Assembly (NCBI GenBank): GCA_025350815.1
Contig: JANXXE010000171.1
Span: 1 to 47,355, forward strand
Length of the DNA stretch: 47,355 nt
Direction of reading: 5' to 3'
From: Myxococcales bacterium
GTDB taxonomy: Bacteria > Myxococcota_A > Polyangia > Fen-1088
Below, in pieces: positions 35,298-43,475 of the stretch (position 1 is its first letter; each line of letters opens with the position of its first letter). Under the pieces are notes generated by a model that was not told the origin of the DNA, did not search any database, and saw nothing but the letters and a program-made list of their open reading frames with translations. The position numbers and the translations under genes were made by a program.

Positions 35298-36080
35298 TCA
35301 GGCCTGTAGTTCCATGAAAACGTAGAACACCCGCCCGTCGTCGGTGATTTCGACGTCGATGCGCTGACCATCCACCATTTCGTCGAGGGCACGTTCCGCC
35401 TCTACCAGATCCATGCCCAGGAACGAGGCCACGGCGGTGACCGTCAGACGACCCTTGTGCTGGCCCGCCAGCGCCAGGATGCGCAAGGCGCGGTGTCGTC
35501 GCCGTCGGGTCTCGGCCCTCTGCCCGTAGGCGCTGCTTGCCAGAAGCGACGCCAGGGAGCCTGCGGCCAGTACGCCCGAGATCGCCAGGCTGGCCGTCGC
35601 ATCACCGCTTGCGGCCAGGCCCGCGAAAACGGCGGAGGTCATTCCGAATACCGTTCCGCGAACCCGGTGCAGGCGCCCTTCGCGTCCGATACGTTCTGCT
35701 TCTTCGTCAACAATGGGCAGCGCCAGGGCATTCGATGCCCCTGTGGTCAGATTCAGATTCATCGGCCCCAGCAGGCCCCGGTGCGCCTCCTGGGGCAGCA
35801 GATGTCGGCAGTTGCCGCAGATGATCCGGTCCTTACGGTAGAAGAAGAACAGCAGTGGCCCGATCATGCTGAAGGGCAAAAGCAGGATCAGCTTGGCGAC
35901 ATTCCTCCCGCGGGAAAAGTAGCTCTGTGGCACCGACGGTGCGCCGCAACTCGGGCAGGTGTAGACGCGCGCCGCAAGCCGCGCCGCAGATGCGCGGGAC
36001 GGGCGACCGACGGCGGCGCCGCAGGACGCACAAAAGCGCGCCGTCTCGGAGCTCTCGGTACCGCAGGCCGCGCAAAACAT
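35298..36080 (-). CDS. Zinc-ribbon membrane protein with a C-terminal winged-helix-like domain
   Basis: I do not recognise this 260-residue protein as a named family. Residues 1-22 form a zinc ribbon (CAAC and CASC). A second pair of knuckles, CPSC at about 42 and CGNC at about 88, flanks a hydrophobic helix (LILLLPFSMIGPLLFFFY). A weakly hydrophobic Ala-rich region follows at about 140-185. The C-terminal 65 residues look like a winged helix: RILALAGQHKGRLTVTAVASFLGMDLVEAERALDEMV and then a DDGRVFYVF strand. A membrane protein with zinc ribbons and a DNA-binding-like tail could be a sensor or regulator, but this is inference. It starts 21 bases after the outer-membrane protein gene and converges with rsmI. 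Confidence 0.75.
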   Translation of the reverse strand: MFCAACGTESSETARFCASCGAAVGRPSRASAARLAARVYTCPSCGAPSVPQSYFSRGRNVAKLILLLPFSMIGPLLFFFYRKDRIICGNCRHLLPQEAHRGLLGPMNLNLTTGASNALALPIVDEEAERIGREGRLHRVRGTVFGMTSAVFAGLAASGDATASLAISGVLAAGSLASLLASSAYGQRAETRRRRHRALRILALAGQHKGRLTVTAVASFLGMDLVEAERALDEMVDGQRIDVEITDDGRVFYVFMELQA

Positions 36081-36101
36081 CGGACGCCCGGGCGCCCCGA
36101 C

Positions 36102-37433
36102 CTAGAAGAGCAGCGCGCCCTCGAGCGCCAGACTCCAGATGCGGGCATCGTCGACGCGGAAACGTCGCCCCGGGATGTCGTAGGCCTCGTTGCCCGAGCG
36201 GCCATCGGTCAGGAATCTATCTTGCTCGAAGGACATGCCGAACAAGCCGCGAAACCGTATGTAGCGCCCGACCTGGACATTGATGCCTGCATCGCCGCCG
36301 AGCACACCGTAGCTGGGCGTGCGGGTGATCCCCGGATTTGCGTCGGGCAAGCCGTCCCCGTTGAGATCGCGATCGAGGTTGGGCCGGCAGGTGCCGGGCT
36401 CGGTCTTGCAGGTTGACGGCCCCGATAGAACTTCCCAAAGTTCGCTGTGGGCCAGACCAAAAAAACGCAATTCATACCGGCCGCGAAGCTCCAGCGTGAC
36501 CCGCTGCCGCGCCTGCGGCTGCTCCCAGATCACGCCTTCGATGCCGAACTCGGTGCCGGCCCGGTGCTGTGGGCCGCCGAATCCCTTGGTCCCCAGGGTG
36601 AAGTCCTTGTACGGGCTGCCCGCCGTCATCTGCGGCGCCATGTACCAGCCGCTGACATACGGATCCAGACGCCCAAAGTGTCGCGAGAACAGCGTCGAAA
36701 AGACGAACTGGTGGTATCCCAATCCCACGCCGGTGTTGGCCGTTGGCTGCGCCGGATCAAAACGCATGCTCTGTGAAACGGAGAATCGCGATTCGAAACG
36801 GACCATCCACGTGGGTTTCGTGTCGTCACGCAGCTGATTGAAGATCGCCCAATTGATGCCGAGGCCCAGGTATTCGAAACCTTTTCGCGTGGGGCCCTGG
36901 AAGACGCCTTCGGATGGTCGCTCGAAGGGACGGCCGTGCAATGTGTCCCAGCCGTACTTGGCCGAGCGCGCGCCCGGAAGGATGCCATCCCGTAGCAGCG
37001 TCGATGTGCTGTCGTTCACGCACTCGGACGAGGCGCCGCCCATCAGGGCGTCGCAAGAGGCGTCGCGGCGGTCGAACCCGAGGGATCGATCGTCGGTCAA
37101 GACCAGCGGCGCGACGAAGAACAGGCTGACGTCGCCGATAATGCCGGCGTCCGCTCGTAGCGCCAGCACGTTCCGTGTTTGCTGATACACGAGATCGTTG
37201 ACCACGCCGGTCTGGCCACCGGTGGCCTGGCCCTGGAATTCGCGCCGAATGACCGCCGTCTTCTGCTCACGCAACCAGGCCAAAGACAGGTTGAAATCGA
37301 ACAGTTCCCCCCGGCTGCGGCTGCCAGACACCACCCGCGTCGCCTCGGCGGCGTGCGCGCCAGTCCCGATTCCCAACGATGCGGCGGCCAGCACAAGAAA
37401 CAGTGCCTGGCGCGGATTCACGAGTTTGCACAC
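36102..37433 (-). CDS. Predicted outer-membrane beta-barrel protein of unknown function
   Basis: The protein has about 443 residues from GTG 37433; GTG 37421 also fits, and the frame is open to GTG 37496. The signal peptide (ALFLVLAAASLGIGTGAHA, cut before AEATR) is followed by alternating amphipathic strands with many aromatic ends (GLGYHQFVFSTLFSRHFGRLDPYVSGWYM, RYELRFFGLAHSELW). The last residue is Phe after SLALEGALL, the usual outer-membrane insertion signal. One loop holds a calcium-loop-like DLNGDGLPDANPG next to a Cys pair. All this suggests a barrel exposed to the outside. The gene lies 118 bases or more after the response regulator with a sigma-54-like site in the gap, and 21 bases before the zinc-ribbon gene. 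Confidence 0.75.
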   Translation of the reverse strand: MCKLVNPRQALFLVLAAASLGIGTGAHAAEATRVVSGSRSRGELFDFNLSLAWLREQKTAVIRREFQGQATGGQTGVVNDLVYQQTRNVLALRADAGIIGDVSLFFVAPLVLTDDRSLGFDRRDASCDALMGGASSECVNDSTSTLLRDGILPGARSAKYGWDTLHGRPFERPSEGVFQGPTRKGFEYLGLGINWAIFNQLRDDTKPTWMVRFESRFSVSQSMRFDPAQPTANTGVGLGYHQFVFSTLFSRHFGRLDPYVSGWYMAPQMTAGSPYKDFTLGTKGFGGPQHRAGTEFGIEGVIWEQPQARQRVTLELRGRYELRFFGLAHSELWEVLSGPSTCKTEPGTCRPNLDRDLNGDGLPDANPGITRTPSYGVLGGDAGINVQVGRYIRFRGLFGMSFEQDRFLTDGRSGNEAYDIPGRRFRVDDARIWSLALEGALLF

Positions 37434-37494
37434 GAGGTTGGACCCACCAGTTTTTGCCAACTTGTACCTGCCAGCTTGGCGCCGCGACGATAAC

Positions 37495-37509
37495 ACAACC
37501 CCGGGGCCA
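37495..37509 (-). promoter_or_regulatory. Sigma-54-like promoter before the outer-membrane protein gene
   Basis: On the minus strand TGGCCC-N5-TTGT matches the -24/-12 consensus TGGCAC-N5-TTGC with two mismatches. The GG of the -24 box and the G of the -12 box are kept and stand at the correct distance. The mismatch in the final C of the -12 box is a real weakness. Transcription would start near 37483 and leave about 50 bases before GTG 37433. The gene directly upstream encodes an activator of exactly this sigma factor, which raises the prior. Confidence 0.35.
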
Positions 37510-37551
37510 AACCGTCAGTCTTCGTTCAAGGCCGCCGGACCCGGCCAGCCG

Positions 37552-39012
37552 CTATTCGCGGTCGCGCAGCCCCAGTTCCTTCATCTTGGTTTGCAGGCTC
37601 TTGCGCGAGATCTTCAGTCGACGGGCGGCCTGCGTGACGTTGCCGCCGGTCTCGTCCAGGGCGCGTTGTATGAGCTCCCGTTCCACGCGCTCGGTCTCGG
37701 CCTTGACCGCCTCTTTCAGCGAACTGACAGCCTCGGCATGCCCAACTGCGCCGTGTGCCGACGTCGCCGTTGTGGCCCCGCCCGCGGGCAGTGCAACAGC
37801 GGCCCGCTCGTCCGATGACGCAGCCGAAGACAGACCCAGGATTTCGCCTGGCAGGTCGGCCACCCGGATCTGCGGCCCCTCGCAGAACAGCATCGTGCGC
37901 TCGATGACGTTCTCAAGCTCGCGGATGTTGCCTGGCCAGTTGTACCCGACCAGGCGATCGACGGCGTCGGGGTCGATGCCCGTGAACTGCTTTTTCAGCC
38001 GCTCGTTGAACTTGGCTATGAAGTGCTCGGCCAGCAAGGGCACGTCGCCCCGCCGGTCGCGCAGCGGGGGGATGTGGATGGGCACGACGTTCAGTCGGTA
38101 ATAAAGATCTTCGCGGAAGCCGCCTGTGGCCAGTTCAGCGACCAGATCGCGGTTGGTCGCCGTCACCAGGCGGACGTCCACCTTGATGGTCTTGATGCCG
38201 CCCACGCGCTCGAATTCCGATTCCTGCAGCACGCGCAACAGCTTGACCTGCATCTCGACCGGGATTTCCCCGATCTCATCCAGGAACAGCGTCCCCGCAT
38301 GCGCCAGCTCAAAGCGTCCGGGCTTGGACCCGACCGCGCCGGTGAACGCGCCCTTCTCGTAACCGAAAAGCTCGGACTCCATCAGCGTCTTGGGGATGGC
38401 CGCGCAGTTGATCTTGATGAACGGCCCCGCGTGGCGGGACGAATTGTCGTGCAACGCCCGCGCGATAAGCTCCTTGCCGGTGCCCGATTCTCCGGTGATA
38501 AGAACAGTCGACGGTGTGTTCGCCACCTTCTCGATGACCGAATAGATCTGCGAGATGGCCACCGATTCGCCCACCAGGCGGAAGCGTCCCCGACCGGTCG
38601 ATTCCTCGGGACGGGCGTCGCGCCGGGACAGGGCCTGGGTCTTGAGCGCCTTGCCGAGAATCTGACGGATTTGCTCCTGATCGAAGGGCTTTTCCAGATA
38701 GTCGAAGGCGCCCAGCTTGACCGCCTCGACCGCGTTTTCGACCGATCCGTGGGCCGTTATCATCACGACGGGAACGTCTGGGTATTCCGCAGACAGCCGC
38801 CGCAACAGTCCCATCCCGTCGAGCCCCGGCATCTTGAGATCGGTGATGACGGTGTGAACGCCCTTGCCCATTTTGGACACGGCTTCCAGACCATTGGCGG
38901 CGGTGATCACCTCGTACCCCTCCCGCCTCACAATGGCCTCCAGCACGCGACGAATGTTGATCTCGTCGTCGGCGATCAGGATGCGCTTGGTTTCGATTTC
39001 GGTGCCTGCCAC
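37552..39012 (-). CDS. NtrC-family sigma-54-dependent response regulator
   Basis: The protein has 486 residues from GTG 39012. The receiver domain covers about 8-125 with phospho-acceptor Asp58 in [11 protein letters not shown] and Lys107 in YLEKPF. The AAA+ domain has Walker A GESGTGKE (173-180), the sigma-54 contact loop GAFTGA (220-225), Walker [10 protein letters not shown], and the [20 protein letters not shown] string. A Fis-type helix-turn-helix closes the protein ([34 protein letters not shown]). It lies 25 bases after the histidine kinase gene and is surely its partner. Target genes are not known; the next two genes downstream are candidates. Confidence 0.95.
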   Translation of the reverse strand: MAGTEIETKRILIADDEINIRRVLEAIVRREGYEVITAANGLEAVSKMGKGVHTVITDLKMPGLDGMGLLRRLSAEYPDVPVVMITAHGSVENAVEAVKLGAFDYLEKPFDQEQIRQILGKALKTQALSRRDARPEESTGRGRFRLVGESVAISQIYSVIEKVANTPSTVLITGESGTGKELIARALHDNSSRHAGPFIKINCAAIPKTLMESELFGYEKGAFTGAVGSKPGRFELAHAGTLFLDEIGEIPVEMQVKLLRVLQESEFERVGGIKTIKVDVRLVTATNRDLVAELATGGFREDLYYRLNVVPIHIPPLRDRRGDVPLLAEHFIAKFNERLKKQFTGIDPDAVDRLVGYNWPGNIRELENVIERTMLFCEGPQIRVADLPGEILGLSSAASSDERAAVALPAGGATTATSAHGAVGHAEAVSSLKEAVKAETERVERELIQRALDETGGNVTQAARRLKISRKSLQTKMKELGLRDRE

Positions 39013-39037
39013 GCGCGGACTTTACAGGGTTCTCAAC

Positions 39038-41239
39038 TTAGCGCGAAGCCCGCCCGCCGGCTGGCAGCGGGTCCTTGGCGCTGTCCTTGCGGACGGGTTC
39101 CAGGCTGGGCAGCAAGACGGGTGTGCGGCGATCGGCCGGCAAAGGCGGCGGACCCTTCTTGGACTCCGCGTAGGACGCAAACGCATCCGCCTCGATGGGC
39201 AGCAACACCGTGAAGCTAGCCCCCGCCCCCGGCTGCGAACGAACCTCAATGGTGCCACCGTGGTTTTCGATGATGCGCTGGCTGATCGGCAAACCCAGGC
39301 CCGTGCCTTTGTCCTTGGTGGTGAAGAAGGGAATAAACAGGTTGCGCAGATCACCGGGCGGGATCCCTACTCCTGTGTCGCGGAACCGCACTTCAAGGAA
39401 AGCCGCCGTAGCGCCCCGACGGGTCGAACGCCGCAAGCTGGTCGACACTTGCAACTTGCCGGTCTGGGGCATCGCCTGAAGGGCATTCAGAGACAGGTTC
39501 AGAAACACCTGACGCAGCTGTTCCGGATCGGCGCGTACGGGCGGCAGGCCCTCGACCAGGTTCGAACTGATCTCGATCCGTGACGCGCCTTCTTCCTTCT
39601 CCAGAAGCTGCAGCGTCTTCTTCACGACATCGTTGACGTCAAGGGGGCTTGGATCACCTCGATACGGTCGCGCATAGTCGAGGAATTGCGACACGATCTT
39701 GTTCAGTCGATTGGCTTCTTCGACGATAATGTCCAGGAACTCTTTCGTGGTGCTGTCCGACGACTGTTGCCCGATAGGTTGTAGCAGCTGCGCGGCCCCC
39801 TTGATCGATCCCAGTGGGTTCCGGATCTCGTGTGCAAGGCCCGCCGCCATTTGGCCTAGCGCCGCCAGGCGGTCTCGTTCCTTCATGCGCTCATACACTT
39901 GTGAATTCTGCAGCGTCACCCCGATGGACGCTGCCACTCCTCTGAACAAATCGATCTCGTCCGACGAGTAGGCTTCGCGCAGGCGCTCGTCGCGAAGCAC
40001 CAGCATGCCCAGTAGTTGCTCTTCGCCGACGATGGCCACCACGACCGATCCGTTCAGCAACTCGAGGGCCCGGCTCATCAACAGCAGGTTCTGTTTCTCT
40101 TCTGTCTGCTGGTTCTTTCCTGCCGCAATCTCCCGTTCCAGGCCCTCGATCGACACGACCCCGGCCCGGCGCAGACGCTCGAAGAACGCCCGGTTGGCCA
40201 CCGCGTCCAGGCGCGCCTCGGGCCGGGGTCCTATGTGTCCCGCCAACTCGTAACCCGAGCCGTCCGGATCGACGAAATACGCTGACGCGTGTGTGACGCG
40301 GCGAGAGTCCTCAAGCGCCGCCATCACCCTGGGCACCGACTCGCGCACGTCGATGATGTTCATCAGGTCGGCGCGCAGATTGTCGATCCGGCGGGTCAAT
40401 TCGTACTTTTCCTGAAACATCCACTTGTTCACCGCCCCTTCGACCCGGGAGCGCAACGGATCGTAGACGATCAAAATCGCCGTCGATGCGATCAGCGCGT
40501 TGAAGAAGAACAGGCCGTGCTGATCGGGACCGACCCACTTTACAAGGACGCCGTAGATCAGCGTCACGATCAGCACCAGCGTGGCCAGAACGACCATCCG
40601 CCCCAGAAGCTCGTTCAAATCGAGCAGCCGGTAGCGAACCAGGGTCTGTGACAGGAAATACAGGTAGATGATGATGAAGATATTCCCGAAGGACGAGCCA
40701 CTCGGCGCCACGTCCAGCAGCGCCGCCGTCACCGTTGCCACGCCGCCGACCACCAAGTACAGCAGCCGAATCTTCTCGACGCGTGAGGGCGTTGCGCGGT
40801 AGCGCCGGTACAGGTAGTAGACCGACAGGTACAGCCCGGCAAACACGTAGATCGCGAAGGCAAAGTTGAACCAGGTCGAGTGGTACAGGGACGTGTCGAC
40901 GAACCGGCCGAAGCACAGAGCCAGGTAAAACAAGCCAGCGCCAACCACGGTCGACCGCAACAGCGGCGGCGGCCCGGCTTCGTCTCCCAGGAAGCGCTGA
41001 AAGAATCTTTGCGCGGTCGCTGGCAACGAGACGGCTGCCAGCATCGCCGCCCAGTTGAAGAAATCCGACTCCAGGCCGGCGGCCAGGAAAGAGAACAAGT
41101 TGCGTAGCGCGATGTTGAAAGTAAACGTTGCAAACAGGACGTGAACGCCGCGTCGTGGCTCGCGCAGCAATACGGATCCGCCAATCGCCAATCCGACGAT
41201 CGCGGCCACCAGGGCGGACAGGGGCTGCGTGCTCAGCAA
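39038..41239 (-). CDS. Membrane-bound sensor histidine kinase with GAF domain
   Basis: The protein has 733 residues. About nine hydrophobic helices fill residues 1-270 (for example TLVLIVTLIYGVLVKW and ALIASTAILIVY). A GAF-like domain follows at about 300-450 (VTHASAYFVDPDGSGYEL, LRDERLREAYSSDEIDLFRGVAASIGVTLQNSQVY). The HisKA domain has the phospho-acceptor His470 in AAGLAHEIRNPLGSIKGA. The ATPase domain has N-box NLSLNALQAM, DTGVGIP, FFTTKDKGTGLGLPIS and GGTIEVRS. The NtrB-like H-box and the NtrC-type partner downstream agree. The start is a TTG at 41239 with no ribosome binding site, so the exact N-terminus is uncertain. A TAGAAT box lies ten bases upstream. The stimulus is unknown; a membrane-embedded or hydrophobic signal is plausible. 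Confidence 0.93.
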   Translation of the reverse strand: MLSTQPLSALVAAIVGLAIGGSVLLREPRRGVHVLFATFTFNIALRNLFSFLAAGLESDFFNWAAMLAAVSLPATAQRFFQRFLGDEAGPPPLLRSTVVGAGLFYLALCFGRFVDTSLYHSTWFNFAFAIYVFAGLYLSVYYLYRRYRATPSRVEKIRLLYLVVGGVATVTAALLDVAPSGSSFGNIFIIIYLYFLSQTLVRYRLLDLNELLGRMVVLATLVLIVTLIYGVLVKWVGPDQHGLFFFNALIASTAILIVYDPLRSRVEGAVNKWMFQEKYELTRRIDNLRADLMNIIDVRESVPRVMAALEDSRRVTHASAYFVDPDGSGYELAGHIGPRPEARLDAVANRAFFERLRRAGVVSIEGLEREIAAGKNQQTEEKQNLLLMSRALELLNGSVVVAIVGEEQLLGMLVLRDERLREAYSSDEIDLFRGVAASIGVTLQNSQVYERMKERDRLAALGQMAAGLAHEIRNPLGSIKGAAQLLQPIGQQSSDSTTKEFLDIIVEEANRLNKIVSQFLDYARPYRGDPSPLDVNDVVKKTLQLLEKEEGASRIEISSNLVEGLPPVRADPEQLRQVFLNLSLNALQAMPQTGKLQVSTSLRRSTRRGATAAFLEVRFRDTGVGIPPGDLRNLFIPFFTTKDKGTGLGLPISQRIIENHGGTIEVRSQPGAGASFTVLLPIEADAFASYAESKKGPPPLPADRRTPVLLPSLEPVRKDSAKDPLPAGGRASR

Positions 41240-41415
41240 GGTGGCGACATTCTAGCCCCTTTTGCCGGTGTCGCTTCCGTCTGTTAACATTCATGCACGA
41301 TGTCCGCGGCCGACGTTCTCTGGCTCTGGCTCTGGGACGAAGGGCTGCTCTGGAAGCGGCACAGGCAGTCTTGCCCCGTGGTTGCGGGGCGGCAAGGGCG
41401 GGGCGCGCTGTTGTG

Positions 41416-42015
41416 ATGAACAATTGTTCCGTGTTGGTGCTCAATCGACACTACCAGCCGATTCACATCACCAGCGCCAAGCGCGCGTTCTGCCTGCTGT
41501 ACTCGGGCGTCGCACAGGTCATCGATCCCCAGTTCCGCATCTTTGACTTCGCGGACTGGGCACAGCTGTCTGTCGAAATGGGCGACGACGCCGTTCACAC
41601 GGTCAACCAGGCCATCCGCGTGCCGCGCGTGATCATCTTGCAGCTTTATGACCGCATCCCAAAAACCAAGGTTCGTTTCTCGCGCCACAACATCTACATG
41701 CGCGACGCCAACACCTGTCAGTATTGCGGCAGTCAGTTGCCCCGCACCGACCTCAATTTGGACCACGTGGTTCCGCGTGCCCAGGGCGGCCGGACCACCT
41801 GGGAAAACGTGGTCTGCTGTTGCATCGATTGCAACTTGCACAAGGGCGCCCGCACGCCCGAACAGGCGGGAATGAGGCTGCACAAGGTGCCGTTCCGGCC
41901 GCGCTGGACGCCAACCTTCCGTGCCGCCGGCGACCGCGTGCGCTACCGCGAATGGTTGCCGTTCCTCGATTTGCCGACCGCTTCCTACTGGAACGTCGAA
42001 CTCAGCGACGAATAA
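41416..42015 (+). CDS. HNH endonuclease-family protein
   Basis: The protein has 199 residues from ATG 41416 (MNNCSVLVLNRHYQPIHITS); the frame is open much further upstream, but family members begin at this point. The nuclease domain at about 88-150 has a first zinc pair CQYC (101-104), the HNH His117 in NLDHVVPRAQGG, Asn131 in TWENVV, and a second pair CIDC (136-139) followed by NLHKG. The N-terminal part (VLVLNRHYQPIHITSAKRAFCLLYSGVAQVI) is characteristic of a stand-alone HNH family widespread in bacteria whose biological role is not established. No restriction-modification, phage or toxin gene is beside it. It diverges from the histidine kinase across about 180 bases and converges on the PhoH gene. 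Confidence 0.88.
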   Translation: MNNCSVLVLNRHYQPIHITSAKRAFCLLYSGVAQVIDPQFRIFDFADWAQLSVEMGDDAVHTVNQAIRVPRVIILQLYDRIPKTKVRFSRHNIYMRDANTCQYCGSQLPRTDLNLDHVVPRAQGGRTTWENVVCCCIDCNLHKGARTPEQAGMRLHKVPFRPRWTPTFRAAGDRVRYREWLPFLDLPTASYWNVELSDE

Positions 42016-42039
42016 GACGGCCGCTGCGTCGGATTCCGT

Positions 42040-43353
42040 CTAAAGGACGTTGGACGCCAGTTCTGCCAGGGGTGATCGCTCACCCTTGGTCAGCGTCACG
42101 TGCCCGGCCATCGGTTGGTCGCGGAACTTCTGCACGATCGTCGTCAGCCCGTTTGACGTTGCGTCGACGTAGGGATTGTCGATCTGGTACGGATCGCCAG
42201 TCAGGACGATCTTCGTCGCCTCGCCCGCTCGCGTGATAATGGTCTTCACCTCGTGCGGCGTCAGATTCTGTGCTTCGTCGACAATGATGAACTGGTTTGG
42301 GATTGATCGCCCACGGATGTAGGTCAGCGGTTCGATCTCGATGAATCCCAGATCGATAAGTTCGCGGTAACTTCGCCCGCTCTTGCTGTCCACTTTGGAC
42401 AGGCCCATCAGAAACTCGACGTTGTCGTAAATTGGCTGCATCCAGGGATTCAGCTTTTGTTCCAAATCGCCAGGCAGGTATCCGACATCGCGGCCCAGCG
42501 GGAACACCGGCCGCGAGACCAACAAGCGCTGGTACGTCCGCTCCTCCACCACCTTTTGCAGCCCAGCCGCAAGCGCCAGCATCGTCTTTCCGGTGCCGGC
42601 CTTGCCAACCAGGGTCACCAGCTTGATCTCGTCTGACAGCAACAGGTCCAGGGCACAGTGCTGCTCTTTGTTCCGTGGTCGAATGCCCCAGACCCCGTCG
42701 CGCATCTTGCGCAACGGCACCAATTTCCCCGAAGAGCCGTCGAAACGTCCCAGTGCAGTGTGCGACTGGCTTTCGCCGTCCCGCAGCAGGATGTATTGAT
42801 TTGAAACAGCATCCTTGGCGTTCAGTGGCAACGCCCCCTGCGCATAAAACGTATCGATGTCGCTGCCCTTGACGACCAGTTCGGTCATGCCGGAATACAG
42901 TTCTTCGATGTCAATGCGTTCGGCGTCGTAATCGACCGCAATCAAGCCCAGCGCATCCGCCCGCAGCCGTAGGTTGACGTCCTTGGTGACGAACACCGTC
43001 TGATCGTTCGGATGGCTGTCGCGCACGTCCAGCGCCACGCCCAGAATCAGGTGGTCGGCGATTTGGCTTTCTCGCAGCGCCGTCGGGACCGAACGCTGGC
43101 CGGCGGCCACGCGCAGGCGCCCACCGTTTGGCAGCGGCGCGCCCTCGGCCAGTTTGGCCCCGCTGCCGCGGAAGGCGTCCAGCATGCGCGCCACTTCGCG
43201 GGCGTTTCGTCCGCGCTCAGAGGATTCCTTTTTGAACTGGTCGATTTCTTCCAGGACGAAGATGGGGATGACAACCTCATCTTGACCAAACTGGTTGATG
43301 GCGCGGGGATCGTGAATCAAAACATTTGTGTCTAGAACTACATGTTTCTCCAT
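42040..43353 (-). CDS. PIN-PhoH fusion ATPase (PhoH2-like)
   Basis: The protein has 437 residues. The N-terminal PIN ribonuclease domain covers about 1-160 (KHVVLDTNVLIHDPRAI with the first acidic metal ligand Asp8, then VIPIFVLEEIDQFKK and VFVTKDVNLRLRADALG). The C-terminal PhoH ATPase domain has Walker A GKAGTGKT, VSRPVFPLGRDVGYLPGDLEQKLNPWMQP, and Walker B FIIVDEAQNLTPHEVKTIITRAG followed by VLTGDPYQID. Known PhoH2 proteins are RNA helicases with an RNase and are often placed with toxin-antitoxin genes. Here no antitoxin gene is adjacent. All motifs are intact, so an RNA-processing role is likely. Confidence 0.93.
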   Translation of the reverse strand: MEKHVVLDTNVLIHDPRAINQFGQDEVVIPIFVLEEIDQFKKESSERGRNAREVARMLDAFRGSGAKLAEGAPLPNGGRLRVAAGQRSVPTALRESQIADHLILGVALDVRDSHPNDQTVFVTKDVNLRLRADALGLIAVDYDAERIDIEELYSGMTELVVKGSDIDTFYAQGALPLNAKDAVSNQYILLRDGESQSHTALGRFDGSSGKLVPLRKMRDGVWGIRPRNKEQHCALDLLLSDEIKLVTLVGKAGTGKTMLALAAGLQKVVEERTYQRLLVSRPVFPLGRDVGYLPGDLEQKLNPWMQPIYDNVEFLMGLSKVDSKSGRSYRELIDLGFIEIEPLTYIRGRSIPNQFIIVDEAQNLTPHEVKTIITRAGEATKIVLTGDPYQIDNPYVDATSNGLTTIVQKFRDQPMAGHVTLTKGERSPLAELASNVL

Positions 43354-43475
43354 TTTCAGGCCTGCACTCCCGCGGTCAACCGGCCCCGCACCGTGGTTCT
43401 AGTCTCTATGGTCAGCATTGTCCTCCATACGAAGAAAACACTTTGTCATAGTACAACGGCTGGCGACGGAACGGG

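Noticed and set aside
42040-43353. Toxin-antitoxin module of the PhoAT-PhoH2 type
   Set aside because: PIN and PhoH domains are present, but no small antitoxin frame precedes the gene; the 122 bases upstream contain no credible short gene.
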